Source: UBA4416 sp964541155
Lineage (GTDB): Bacteria > Bacteroidota > Bacteroidia > B-17B0 > Aurantibacillaceae
DNA length: 64,000 nt
Direction of reading: 5' to 3'
NCBI GenBank assembly: GCA_964541155.1
Contig: CAZIPC010000003.1
Location: 62,001-126,000 of the forward strand
Shown: one piece after another, positions 33,484-41,897 of the stretch
Layout: every line of letters begins with the position of its first letter
Numbering within the stretch: the first letter of the stretch is position 1
Notes under the pieces: generated by a model
Told to the model about the DNA's origin: nothing
Databases searched by the model: none
What the model saw: only the letters and a program-made list of their open reading frames with translations
Translations under genes and position numbers: made by a program

Positions 33484-34200
33484 ATGCCCAGTACTTCTTT
33501 TGAATTCAAACAATTTAAAATACATCAAGATAAATGTGCCATGAAAGTTGGTACAGATGCAGTTTTATTAGGGGCTTGGGTTGAACCTAATGGAGCTGAA
33601 AAGATTTTAGATATTGGTACAGGTACAGGAGTTGTAGCACTAATGTTGGCTCAAAAAACCTCGGCTCATATAGATGCTATAGATATAGATGAGAATGCCT
33701 TTATTCAAGCAAATCAAAATGTTTCAGAAAGCAAATTTTCTGATCAAATAACAATTATTCATTCTTCTTTACAAGACTTCTCGTCTCAAACCCATAACAC
33801 ATATCATTTGATAGTTAGCAATCCTCCTTATTTTGAACAATCTTTAAAATCAATTGATGAAAAACGTTCTTTTGCTAGGCATGCAGATGTGTTGCCATTT
33901 GAAGATTTAATAAACGGAGTTATTAAATTATTAGATAAACATGGTAAATTTTATCTCATATTGCCAACTTTTGAAGCTGAAAAATTTAAATTATTAGCCA
34001 AAAAAAAAGGTTTGATTTTATCTAAATTATTAAGAGTTAAATCTAAAATAAATAAAGATATTGATAAACGTCATCTAATGCAATTTGAGTTTAATCCTAC
34101 TGATTTTTCAGAAGAAACAATTGCAATAGAACTTGAAGAAAGGCATCATTACACAAATGAATACAAGCAATTAACAAAAGATTATTATTTAAATATATAG
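33484..34200 (+). CDS. trmN6: tRNA1(Val) (adenine(37)-N6)-methyltransferase
   Basis: The 238-residue product has the YfiC/TrmN6 layout. KQFKIHQDKCAMKVGTDAVLLGAW leads into the SAM motif ILDIGTGTGVVALMLAQ (about 39-55). AIDIDENAFIQA binds the ribose. The catalytic NPPYF motif, for N6-adenine methylation, is near residue 117. SFARHADVLPFEDLI follows. All match the E. coli YfiC pattern. It would methylate A37 of tRNA-Val1. A TAACTTTA -7-like box lies ~28 bp upstream. Similar NPPY enzymes exist, but the GTDAVLLGAW block supports TrmN6. Confidence 0.9.
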   Translation: MPSTSFEFKQFKIHQDKCAMKVGTDAVLLGAWVEPNGAEKILDIGTGTGVVALMLAQKTSAHIDAIDIDENAFIQANQNVSESKFSDQITIIHSSLQDFSSQTHNTYHLIVSNPPYFEQSLKSIDEKRSFARHADVLPFEDLINGVIKLLDKHGKFYLILPTFEAEKFKLLAKKKGLILSKLLRVKSKINKDIDKRHLMQFEFNPTDFSEETIAIELEERHHYTNEYKQLTKDYYLNI

Positions 34201-34218
34201 ATGATAATGGTTTCTTAG

Positions 34219-34226
34219 TATCTTTG
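34219..34226 (+). promoter_or_regulatory. Putative -7 box for the second AsmA gene
   Basis: TATCTTTG, an exact TAnnTTTG match, lies 25 bp before the ATG at 34251. A -33 TTG is not evident. Confidence 0.4.
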
Positions 34227-34250
34227 CAAACACTTATTTAATATCATATT

Positions 34251-37082
34251 ATGAATACTGAACAATCTCAAAAAAAGAAATCCCTGGTAAAACAAATTAT
34301 TAAATGGACAGGATTATCATTTTTACTTCTTTTAATTATAATTATAATATCTCCTTTTTTATTTAAGGATAAAATTATTCAAATAGTTAAAGAAGAAACT
34401 AACAAAAGTTTAAATGCAAAAGTAGATTTTGGAGATTTTGATTTAACTTTATTTAGTTCATTTCCTGATTTTAGATTTAAAATTAATAACGTAAGTGTAA
34501 TAAATGTTGAGCCATTTAATGGAGATACTTTGGCATTTATAAAACAGTTGTCGTTTGATTTAAATTTAAAAAGCGTAATTAGTGGACAACAATATCAGAT
34601 TAATTCATTACTTATTGATGAGCCTAAAATTAATGCAATTGTTCTACCTAATGGTAAATCAAACTGGGATATATCAAAACCTAGTAATGATACTTTGGCT
34701 GAGCAAAGCGTTGATACAACTTCTTCTAAATTTTCGCTAACATTAAAATCGTTTAAAGTTACACATGCCTACATTTCTTACAATGATATGCAAAGTAATT
34801 TATCCTCTGTTTTAAATGATTTAAATTATACGCTAAGCGGTGATTTTACTCAAGATAATTTTACCTTATCTAATGTTTTAGATATAGCAGAAACTAATTT
34901 TAAAATGGGAGGAATAAATTACCTCACAAAAGTTAAAACTCATTTTAAGGCTGATATAGATATGGATATGCCAAGTATGAAGTTTACCTTTAAAGAAAAT
35001 GAACTGGCTTTAAACGAATTAGGATTTAATTTTGATGGATTTATTAGTATGCCAAAAGAAGATATTACGATGGATTTGAGTTTTTCTGCTAAACAAACAG
35101 AATTTAAATCAATTTTATCATTGATACCAAGTGTGTATAGCAAAGACTTTGAAAGTATAAAAACACAAGGTAGTTTAAAGTTAAATGGTTTAGCTAAAGG
35201 AACAATGCATACAAGTACGGATGGAAAAAGCGACACCTATCCTTCTTTTGCCTTAAATTTAATGGTTTCTGATGCTATGTTTAAATACCCATCTTTACCA
35301 AAATCTGTAAATGATATAAATATTGATTTACATATAGAAAATAAAAAAGATTATTTAGATGCAACTGTAATTGATATTAATAAATTCCATATAGAAATGG
35401 CAGGTAATCCAATTGATATTTTAGCCCATATTAAAACTCCAATTTCAGACCCAGATTTGTTAGCTCAAATTAAAGGAATGGTAAATTTAAATTCAGTTAA
35501 AGAATTTATTCCTCTTGATAAAGGAGATGCAATGAGTGGCTTAATAAAAGCAGATATTACCGCATCTGGTAAAATGAGCAGTATTGATAAAAAACAATAC
35601 GATCAATTTAAAATGAACGGAATGATGGAAATTGATAAAATGAACTATAAAACATCAACATTACCTTATAGTATTGTTTTAAATGTTATGAAAATGAATT
35701 TTACGAATCAATTTGTTGAATTATCTGATTTTGATGCATTAATGGGTAAATCAGATATAAAAGCAAATGGAAAAATTGAAAATTTTATGCAGTATGTATT
35801 TAAAGATTCATTAATTAAAGGAAACTTTAATATGCAATCTAATTTGATGGATTTAAACGAACTAATGAGTTCAAATACACCAACAACATCAAATGTTACT
35901 ACTGCTAAAGATACTACGCCTATGACTATTATTGAAGTTCCAGGTAATATTGACTTTAATTTGAATGCCTCTATTTCTAAAATGTTGTATGATAAATTTG
36001 TAATTGATAAAACCAATGGAAACATTGTTGTGAGACAAAGAAAAATAGATATGACTAATTTAAATTTATCTGTATTAGGTGGTAGTATATTAATGAATGG
36101 TTATTATGAAACAACCAATCCTAAAAAACCAAGCGTAGATTTAACATTAAAATTAGACAATTTTGATATTCAAAAAACATTTTCAGCCTTTAATACAGTT
36201 CAAAAATTAGCTCCAATAGGTAAATATGCTAGTGGAATGTTTACTGCAACTCTTGAGAATTTTAAGGCAGATTTAGATTCTAAGATGGAGCCTGTATTAA
36301 CTACAATGAAAGGGCAAGGAGTTTTTAAAACTAATAGCGTTTCTATATCAGGGTTCCCAGCATTCGAAAAATTAGGAGATGCTTTAAAAATAAATCAATT
36401 AAAAAATTTAACCATACAAAATGTAGTAGCAGATTATGAATTTAAAGATGGAAGAGTCAACTTGCGTAATCCGGCTAAGGTTAAAATTGATAAAATAGAT
36501 GCGGAGATTACTGGATCAACAGGATTTGATCAAACTATAGATTATAATTGGAAAATGAATGTACCTACCGAATTATTTGGATTGCAAGCAAATACTATGG
36601 TAAGTAACTTATTGGGTCAAGCTAATGTAAAAGCTGGAACCAGCTTAAGTATGCCTAAGACTGTAAAAGTTAATGTTGGCTTTGGAGGTACTATTACTAG
36701 TCCAATAATAAAAACAGGAATAAAAAATGATGGAAAGTCTAATAGTGAAGTAGTTAAAGAACAATTAATTAATACGGCAAAAGATAAGGCAAATGAAGAG
36801 GCACAAAAAATTTTAACAGATGCGCAAGCTCAAGTAGAAAAAATAAAAGCCGAAGCTCAAGTAGCGTCTGATAAATTAAAAGCAGAAGCGTATGCTGCTG
36901 CTGATAAACAAGTAGAAGAAGTTAAAAATCCATTAGCAAAGATAGCAGCTAAAAAAGCAGCAGAAATAGCTAAGAAAGAAGCGGATAAAAAGGCTCAAAA
37001 AATAATTGACGAAGCAGATATAAAGAGTCAAAAAATACTAGATGATGCAAAAGCAAAAAGTGCAGCAGCAGCTAGTAAATAA
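34251..37082 (+). CDS. AsmA-family protein with C-terminal Ala/Lys coiled coil
   Basis: The 943-residue product begins with a short basic cytoplasmic segment and one membrane helix (about 20-40). A long beta-rich periplasmic AsmA region follows (VDFGDFDLTLFSSFPDFRF near 62-80; repeated amphipathic strands). The C-terminal conserved AsmA block is near 650-830 (MKGQGVFKTNSVSISGFPAFEKLGDALK). The last ~100 residues are an Ala/Lys/Glu/Gln-rich coiled coil (AQAQVEKIKAEAQVASDKLK and similar heptads), absent from the shorter paralogue at 10199. AsmA-like proteins form lipid-transport grooves bridging the periplasm. The extra coiled coil may span or dock to another envelope component (inference). A strong terminator follows directly. 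Confidence 0.88.
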   Translation: MNTEQSQKKKSLVKQIIKWTGLSFLLLLIIIIISPFLFKDKIIQIVKEETNKSLNAKVDFGDFDLTLFSSFPDFRFKINNVSVINVEPFNGDTLAFIKQLSFDLNLKSVISGQQYQINSLLIDEPKINAIVLPNGKSNWDISKPSNDTLAEQSVDTTSSKFSLTLKSFKVTHAYISYNDMQSNLSSVLNDLNYTLSGDFTQDNFTLSNVLDIAETNFKMGGINYLTKVKTHFKADIDMDMPSMKFTFKENELALNELGFNFDGFISMPKEDITMDLSFSAKQTEFKSILSLIPSVYSKDFESIKTQGSLKLNGLAKGTMHTSTDGKSDTYPSFALNLMVSDAMFKYPSLPKSVNDINIDLHIENKKDYLDATVIDINKFHIEMAGNPIDILAHIKTPISDPDLLAQIKGMVNLNSVKEFIPLDKGDAMSGLIKADITASGKMSSIDKKQYDQFKMNGMMEIDKMNYKTSTLPYSIVLNVMKMNFTNQFVELSDFDALMGKSDIKANGKIENFMQYVFKDSLIKGNFNMQSNLMDLNELMSSNTPTTSNVTTAKDTTPMTIIEVPGNIDFNLNASISKMLYDKFVIDKTNGNIVVRQRKIDMTNLNLSVLGGSILMNGYYETTNPKKPSVDLTLKLDNFDIQKTFSAFNTVQKLAPIGKYASGMFTATLENFKADLDSKMEPVLTTMKGQGVFKTNSVSISGFPAFEKLGDALKINQLKNLTIQNVVADYEFKDGRVNLRNPAKVKIDKIDAEITGSTGFDQTIDYNWKMNVPTELFGLQANTMVSNLLGQANVKAGTSLSMPKTVKVNVGFGGTITSPIIKTGIKNDGKSNSEVVKEQLINTAKDKANEEAQKILTDAQAQVEKIKAEAQVASDKLKAEAYAAADKQVEEVKNPLAKIAAKKAAEIAKKEADKKAQKIIDEADIKSQKILDDAKAKSAAAASK

Positions 37083-37114
37083 AACAAAGGGGTGCAAAAG
37101 CGCCCCTTTGTTTT
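37081..37114 (+). terminator. Intrinsic terminator after AsmA gene
   Basis: AAAACAAAGGGGTGC pairs with GCGCCCCTTTGTTTT (one T-G wobble) around an AAAA loop. The stem begins inside the TAA stop codon, so termination occurs immediately after the AsmA gene. Confidence 0.9.
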
Positions 37115-37191
37115 ATTTATATATTAATAGTTTATTAATATATAAAATATATTAGCTTAATAGTTGTGTTATACATTTGAAAAAACTTAAC

Positions 37192-38010
37192 ATGTATAGC
37201 AAAAGAGACTTACAACTTTTGGTTATTAGCGATGTACATCTTGGCACATATGGCTGCCATGCTAAAGAATTACTTCATTATCTAAAAACGATTAATCCTA
37301 AAACACTAGTTTTAAATGGAGATATTATAGATATGTGGAATTTTAGTAAAAATTATTTTCCTTCTGCTCATATGGATGTCATGCGTTATATAATGAAAAT
37401 GGCTAGCAGAGGAACACATGTGTATTATATAACAGGTAATCATGATGAAATGTTAAGAAAATATACAGATTTACATTTGGGTAATTTGGAGATTGTAGAT
37501 AAGCTGGTATTAAATTTAGATGGTAAACAAACATGGATTTTTCATGGCGATGTTTTTGACTCAAGTACTAAAGGTTATGCTAAAATATTAGCAAAATTAG
37601 GAGGTAAAGGCTACGACTTTTTAATTTTAATAAATCGATTTATAAATTGGATACTACAATTTTTTGGAAAGGAAAAAATGAGCTTTTCTAAAAAAGTAAA
37701 AGAGAGTGTAAAAAAAGCAGTAGCATTTGTTAATGATTTTGAAACTACAGCTGCTGAATTAGCTATAGAAAAAAAATATCAATATGTTGTTTGTGGACAT
37801 ATTCACATGCCTCAAATTAAAGAAGTAAAAACGGATAAAGGTTCAGTAGTATACTTAAACAGTGGAGATTGGGTTGAGAATTTAACTGCCTTAGAATATA
37901 ATAATGAACAATGGGATATTTTTAAGTACGATAATAATTATTTTGATTTAATTTATCCTAATGAAAATTTTAAAGATCAAGATATTGTTTCTAAAATTTT
38001 AGCTTCTTAA
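37192..38010 (+). CDS. UDP-2,3-diacylglucosamine diphosphatase-like metallophosphoesterase
   Basis: The product has the five metal-binding blocks of the calcineurin-like phosphoesterases: ISDVHLG, NGDIIDMW, TGNHDE, FHGDVFD and CGHIHMP. The spacing is that of Bacteroidota LpxH-type enzymes, which cleave UDP-2,3-diacylglucosamine in lipid A synthesis. The central insertion (FLILINRFINWILQFFGK) is amphipathic and could contact the membrane. I chose ATG 37192 (272 residues); an in-frame TTG at 37177 would add five residues. A glycosyltransferase gene follows 9 bp later, which fits an envelope-lipid role. The lipid A assignment is inferred from family context. Confidence 0.82.
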   Translation: MYSKRDLQLLVISDVHLGTYGCHAKELLHYLKTINPKTLVLNGDIIDMWNFSKNYFPSAHMDVMRYIMKMASRGTHVYYITGNHDEMLRKYTDLHLGNLEIVDKLVLNLDGKQTWIFHGDVFDSSTKGYAKILAKLGGKGYDFLILINRFINWILQFFGKEKMSFSKKVKESVKKAVAFVNDFETTAAELAIEKKYQYVVCGHIHMPQIKEVKTDKGSVVYLNSGDWVENLTALEYNNEQWDIFKYDNNYFDLIYPNENFKDQDIVSKILAS

Positions 38011-38019
38011 TAATTTAAT

Positions 38020-39015
38020 ATGAAAATATTTTATGCAGTTCAAGCTACTGGTAATGGACACATTAGTCGTGCTCAACATATTTATCCATATCTTAAAAAA
38101 TTTGGAGAAGTTGATTTTTTTTTAAGCGGTAATAATTCAAATCTAGATTTTTCAATACCAGTAAAATACCGTAGTAAAGGATGTAGTCTACATTATAGCG
38201 AATGTGGTGGATTAAATTACGGGGCAATATTAAATAATATAAAGCCTTATATGATATTTAAAGATGCAAATTCTTTACCATTACATCAATATGATATCAT
38301 AATTAATGATTTTGATTTTGTTACTTCTTTAAGTTGTAAATTAAAAAATATACCTTCAGTACAATTTGGACATCAAGCAAGTTTTCAATCTAATGCAACA
38401 CCCAGACCGTTTAATAAAAGTAAAACAGGAGAAATAATTTTAAAGAATTATGCTTTAGCTACTAATTATATTGGATTGCATTTTCAAGAATATGATAAAT
38501 TTATTTTCCCACCTGTTATTAAAGATAATTTTATTAATACTGAAGTAACTGATTTAAAGCATGTAACTGTTTATTTACCATCTTTCCAAAAAAAATGTTT
38601 ATTGGAGGCATTTGGAAAATTAAAGCATATACAGTTTCATTGGTTTTTAGAGGGAATAAAAACTATTCATTATGATGATAATATTGTTTATTATCCAATT
38701 AATCAAAGCTTATTTAATAGCAGTTTAATAAGTTGTCATGGATTAATTACAGGAGGTGGATTTGAAACTCCTTCAGAGGCATTGTATTTAAATAAAAAAT
38801 TAATTAGTATTCCTATTCAATCTCATTACGAACAAGCTTGTAATGCTTCTGCACTAAAGCAAATGGGAGTTTTAGTATTAGATAGTGTTGGAGAAGATTT
38901 TTATCAAATTATAAATAAATGGTATGAATCAAAACTAGTAAATTTTAATATTAAGGCAAATAATATAAATGAAACCCTAAGTTTTTTAATAGATACATAC
39001 CCCAGTAAAAAGTAA
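38020..39015 (+). CDS. GT-B-like glycosyltransferase family protein
   Basis: The 331-residue product starts MKIFYAVQATGNGHISRAQH, the N-terminal GxGH nucleotide-sugar-transferase pattern seen in MurG/UGT-like proteins. Its C-terminal half has ITGGGFETPSEALYLNKKLI and IPIQSHYEQACNASALKQMG, equivalent to the donor-binding GGxxT/E block of GT-B enzymes. No membrane helix or signal peptide is seen. The adjacent LpxH-like gene 9 bp upstream suggests a glycolipid or cell-surface carbohydrate substrate. Donor and acceptor are unknown. It is convergent with the response-regulator gene at 39022. Confidence 0.8.
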   Translation: MKIFYAVQATGNGHISRAQHIYPYLKKFGEVDFFLSGNNSNLDFSIPVKYRSKGCSLHYSECGGLNYGAILNNIKPYMIFKDANSLPLHQYDIIINDFDFVTSLSCKLKNIPSVQFGHQASFQSNATPRPFNKSKTGEIILKNYALATNYIGLHFQEYDKFIFPPVIKDNFINTEVTDLKHVTVYLPSFQKKCLLEAFGKLKHIQFHWFLEGIKTIHYDDNIVYYPINQSLFNSSLISCHGLITGGGFETPSEALYLNKKLISIPIQSHYEQACNASALKQMGVLVLDSVGEDFYQIINKWYESKLVNFNIKANNINETLSFLIDTYPSKK

Positions 39016-39021
39016 TAAAAA

Positions 39022-39726
39022 CTACTTAGACGAAATTCCATCCATATTAAAAGTATAACCTATGCCTTTACTGGTTTTGATGATGTCATTCCCTAAAGTT
39101 TTACGTATATTTCTGATATGAATATCTATTGTTCTGGTATTAGCAACATCAGGAGATTTCCAGATTAAATTAGCAAAATCTTTTCGCGTAAATGTTTTAT
39201 GAATGTTTTGATACATCAGGTAAACCATTTCAAATTCTTTTCTAGGCAAACTAATTTTACCCTTTTTTGTAATGATTAAGTATTGTTCTTTGTCTACAAA
39301 AAAATTTGTGTTATATATTGGTTTTTCTATTTCTTGCGATTCAGCTTTTAAGTACCTTTTTTTAATTCTTGATATTCTTGCTTCTAATAAAATTGGCTTT
39401 ATTGGTGCTATAATAAAATCGTCAGCTCCAGCATTTAAAGCAGTAATTTGAATATAATCATCTTGTTTGTTTGAGAAAATAAAGATGTAAGGTTGGTATA
39501 TTTCTTTTAAATTCTTAATATCAGAAGTTAGAGAGATCCCATCTCTAAACATGTAATCTAACTCTATAATAATTAAGTTTATGAATTTGTTTTTTATTAA
39601 ATAAATGGCATCCTCATCAGATTTTGCTATAGTTACAGTATAATTTTTTTCTAAAAGAAAATCAACCGTCTTTTTAATGGGAGTTCCTAAATTAGAACAA
39701 ATAACTATATGAAATGATTTTGGCAT
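39022..39726 (-). CDS. OmpR/PhoB-type response regulator with degenerate receiver domain
   Basis: The 234-residue product has an N-terminal receiver-like domain (1-~118) and an OmpR/PhoB winged helix (~135-232; FEMVYLMYQNIHKTFTRKDF, TRTIDIHIRNIRKTLG, TSKGIGYTFN). The receiver lacks normal phosphorylation chemistry. The acidic pair is replaced (CSN at 10-12), the phosphoacceptor Asp is Glu (E55 in LIIIELDYMFRDGI), and the conserved Lys is Ala (A107 in DDFIIAPIKP). S85 is retained. By comparison, the paralogue at 45567 has all these residues. E55 could mimic phosphorylation and give a constitutively active regulator, or another signal may be used. A hairpin lies between it and the upstream T9SS gene. 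No kinase is adjacent. Confidence 0.85.
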   Translation of the reverse strand: MPKSFHIVICSNLGTPIKKTVDFLLEKNYTVTIAKSDEDAIYLIKNKFINLIIIELDYMFRDGISLTSDIKNLKEIYQPYIFIFSNKQDDYIQITALNAGADDFIIAPIKPILLEARISRIKKRYLKAESQEIEKPIYNTNFFVDKEQYLIITKKGKISLPRKEFEMVYLMYQNIHKTFTRKDFANLIWKSPDVANTRTIDIHIRNIRKTLGNDIIKTSKGIGYTFNMDGISSK

Positions 39727-39735
39727 GTATATAAA

Positions 39736-39765
39736 AAAGGCGCAAACAATTACGTTCGCGCCTTT
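39736..39765 (-). terminator. Terminator hairpin between T9SS gene and response regulator
   Basis: GGCGCAAAC (39739-39747) pairs with GTTCGCGCC (39754-39762) with one mismatch, extended by AAA/TTT. On the minus strand it ends in a U-run. It would stop transcripts of the 39779-41755 gene and separate that gene from the downstream regulator. Confidence 0.65.
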
Positions 39766-39778
39766 ACTAATTATTATA

Positions 39779-41755
39779 TTATTTAGTGATGATTAATTTT
39801 TTAGTCTCTTTACCAAAGGTTGTATTAATATTTACTAAGTATATACCGTTTGATAAATTATCAGTTTTTATAGTAATTTCATTTTTCCCTTCAATAAGTG
39901 TTGCGTTTTGAACTGGAGTATAAATTAATTTTCCAGTATAGTCATAAATCGAAATTGAAACTATTGAATTAATTGAAGAGTTGATTATAACAGATGTATT
40001 GTTTTCTGTTGGATTAGGAAACATAGTAATATTACCTAATTCTTTTTCAAATTCATTAATTCCAACACATGCACTTACAGATATTGTATTAATTGCAGAT
40101 GCTGAACAGTTAGTATTTGAATAAGTATATGTAATTGTATAGTTTCCAACACCAGCTAATGAAGGGTTGAATACATTTGATGATACTGCAATCCCTGAAT
40201 ACGTTCCACCTGTTGGTAAACCACCTGTTAATACTAAAGTTGGAGAGTTAACACAAGTTGTGCCTAACGATGCTAATGTTGCTGTTGGTATAGTGTTACA
40301 TAAGCCTGAAAAATCAGCACCATTTGCTGCTACTGAACTAGCATTTAATCTATAATCTGGCACATTTCCTAATTGTGTAAATGCATTTACAAAGTTAATT
40401 TGTGATGCTGTTGTAGTAGTATCAATGTTGTTTGCTGCTGCATAAGTATGGTACCAAGCTTGAGTAAAAACTGTACCATCGTTTACAAATGTTGCTTGAT
40501 TTATCGTTAATGTACCAGCTGTTGCAGCCACGTCTGTTATTACGTTAGTTTTAAAAGCACAAGAACTATCAGCATTTGTAGAAGTAATATTATCTAAAGT
40601 ACTAGCTTGTTGATACCTTAACCCTTGTGCCCAACCTACAAATAATGTATTATAAACAGATTGCGCCATGTTTCTTCTTAAATGAGCAGCGGCTTTATGG
40701 TGTGTATTTACACCAGCTACATCTCCATATGCAGTTCCATCTCCGTAAGGACCAACCATTGTCATGTTAGAGAAAATAGCTTTTGTTACGGGTAATCCAA
40801 AATATGAACCAACACCATTATTATCACATTCAAAACCATTTGAAGCATACGTAGGATCAGAATCATCAGCGATGTAAGGATCTTTAATAGCTAAACCAAA
40901 TTGAACTTTACCACTAAATCCGTTATCAGTATCAAAATCATCATCTTTACCTCTGTTAGCAATTAAATATTTAGCATTTACTGTTCCTCCAAACCATTCA
41001 AAAGAATCGTCTCCAGAGAAAGAAACTTGTATATGATCTAATTTAGTACCAGAACCAACTCCTCCTAATGTTAATCCATTTATTTCATTGTTTAAAATAG
41101 ATGGATTTAGCGACACTCCAGCAAATTCAATTCTGCAATATGAAATTTCACCAGAGTTATCAGCATCATTATTTCCTCCAAAGTGTCTGTAACCGTTTGG
41201 TTCATCTGTTACAAAACCTTCAACTTTCATTTCATTAAATGCACCTCTTGGTGTAGTTAATGTATGTAAATTTACGCGAGCATTACCGCATAAAACAACT
41301 CCTCCCCAATCTCCATAAGCACGACCAGAGTTAGCTGGTTTAATAGATGTAAATACAATTGGATTTGTAGGAGTGCCTACTGCATGAATTTTAGAACCTC
41401 TAGCAATTACTAATACTCCAGGTGTAACGGTTACATCTGTTTGTTTACCTCTAATAACAGTTCCTGGAAGGATAGTTAATTCTGCATTATTGATAACATG
41501 AACAAATCCATCTAAATAGACAACGCCACTCCAAGTGGTATTTGTACTAATGTTACCGGTTACAGTTTGAGTAGGAGTTGCGTAAACTTTAGCCTCAGGA
41601 TTCCATTCTGTCCAACCAGACGTCCAGTTAGTTGCAGGTGTGTTGTCAGTAACTGGGAAAGCTCCTTTATAAGGAACAACATCCCATGTAAATGATTGAG
41701 CATTTAATAGCACGCTAGCTAATAATGCTGTTGCTGATAAGTAAATTTTTTTCAT
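39779..41755 (-). CDS. T9SS-exported beta-helix-like protein (type A sorting domain)
   Basis: The 658-residue product has a signal peptide ending LLNAQ (residue 20). Residues ~25-480 look like a right-handed beta-helix/parallel beta-solenoid with LDGFVHVINNAELTILPGTV, GDWGGVVLCGNARVN and GLTLGGVGSGTKLDHIQVSF. Acidic DxDxD-like loops (NNDADNSGE, DDDFDTDNG) suggest calcium binding. A GGTYSG-type module follows (~500-565). Last comes a T9SS type A C-terminal domain (FPNPTENNTSVIIN ... NGIYLVNI ... KKLIITK). It should be secreted through the T9SS and anchored or released at the cell surface. It is downstream of, and co-oriented with, the TonB-dependent receptor, with a shared upstream motif. Confidence 0.82.
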   Translation of the reverse strand: MKKIYLSATALLASVLLNAQSFTWDVVPYKGAFPVTDNTPATNWTSGWTEWNPEAKVYATPTQTVTGNISTNTTWSGVVYLDGFVHVINNAELTILPGTVIRGKQTDVTVTPGVLVIARGSKIHAVGTPTNPIVFTSIKPANSGRAYGDWGGVVLCGNARVNLHTLTTPRGAFNEMKVEGFVTDEPNGYRHFGGNNDADNSGEISYCRIEFAGVSLNPSILNNEINGLTLGGVGSGTKLDHIQVSFSGDDSFEWFGGTVNAKYLIANRGKDDDFDTDNGFSGKVQFGLAIKDPYIADDSDPTYASNGFECDNNGVGSYFGLPVTKAIFSNMTMVGPYGDGTAYGDVAGVNTHHKAAAHLRRNMAQSVYNTLFVGWAQGLRYQQASTLDNITSTNADSSCAFKTNVITDVAATAGTLTINQATFVNDGTVFTQAWYHTYAAANNIDTTTTASQINFVNAFTQLGNVPDYRLNASSVAANGADFSGLCNTIPTATLASLGTTCVNSPTLVLTGGLPTGGTYSGIAVSSNVFNPSLAGVGNYTITYTYSNTNCSASAINTISVSACVGINEFEKELGNITMFPNPTENNTSVIINSSINSIVSISIYDYTGKLIYTPVQNATLIEGKNEITIKTDNLSNGIYLVNINTTFGKETKKLIITK

Positions 41756-41774
41756 TTGTAGTGTTTTTATTTGA

Positions 41775-41782
41775 CAAAATTA
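41775..41782 (-). promoter_or_regulatory. Putative -7 box of the T9SS beta-helix gene
   Basis: Read on the minus strand it is TAATTTTG, an exact TAnnTTTG, about 20 nt before the ATG at 41755. The gene thus probably has its own promoter, in addition to any read-through from the TonB receptor gene. Confidence 0.4.
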
Positions 41783-41834
41783 TTTCAACAATCTTCAGTT
41801 TTTATTAAACTAACTTTACCATTTACTTACACTT

Positions 41835-41847
41835 ACATTAAATTAAT
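41835..41847 (-). promoter_or_regulatory. Candidate operator, copy 1 (upstream of T9SS gene)
   Basis: On the plus strand this reads ACATTAAATTAAT, centred ~86 nt upstream of the T9SS gene start. A near-identical copy (ACATTAAATCAAT) lies at a similar distance before the TonB-receptor gene. Flanking bases are also partly alike (a TTTTAA-like block beside each). Regulator unknown; the neighbouring PhoB-type regulators are candidates. Confidence 0.35.
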
Positions 41848-41897
41848 GTTACTTAAAACTACTTATATTAAGTATTATTTAATACAAAATAATAGTA

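Noticed and set aside
35708..36025. Antisense open frames inside the second AsmA gene
   Set aside because: Low-complexity products mirrored from the beta-rich AsmA coding strand; no support as genes.
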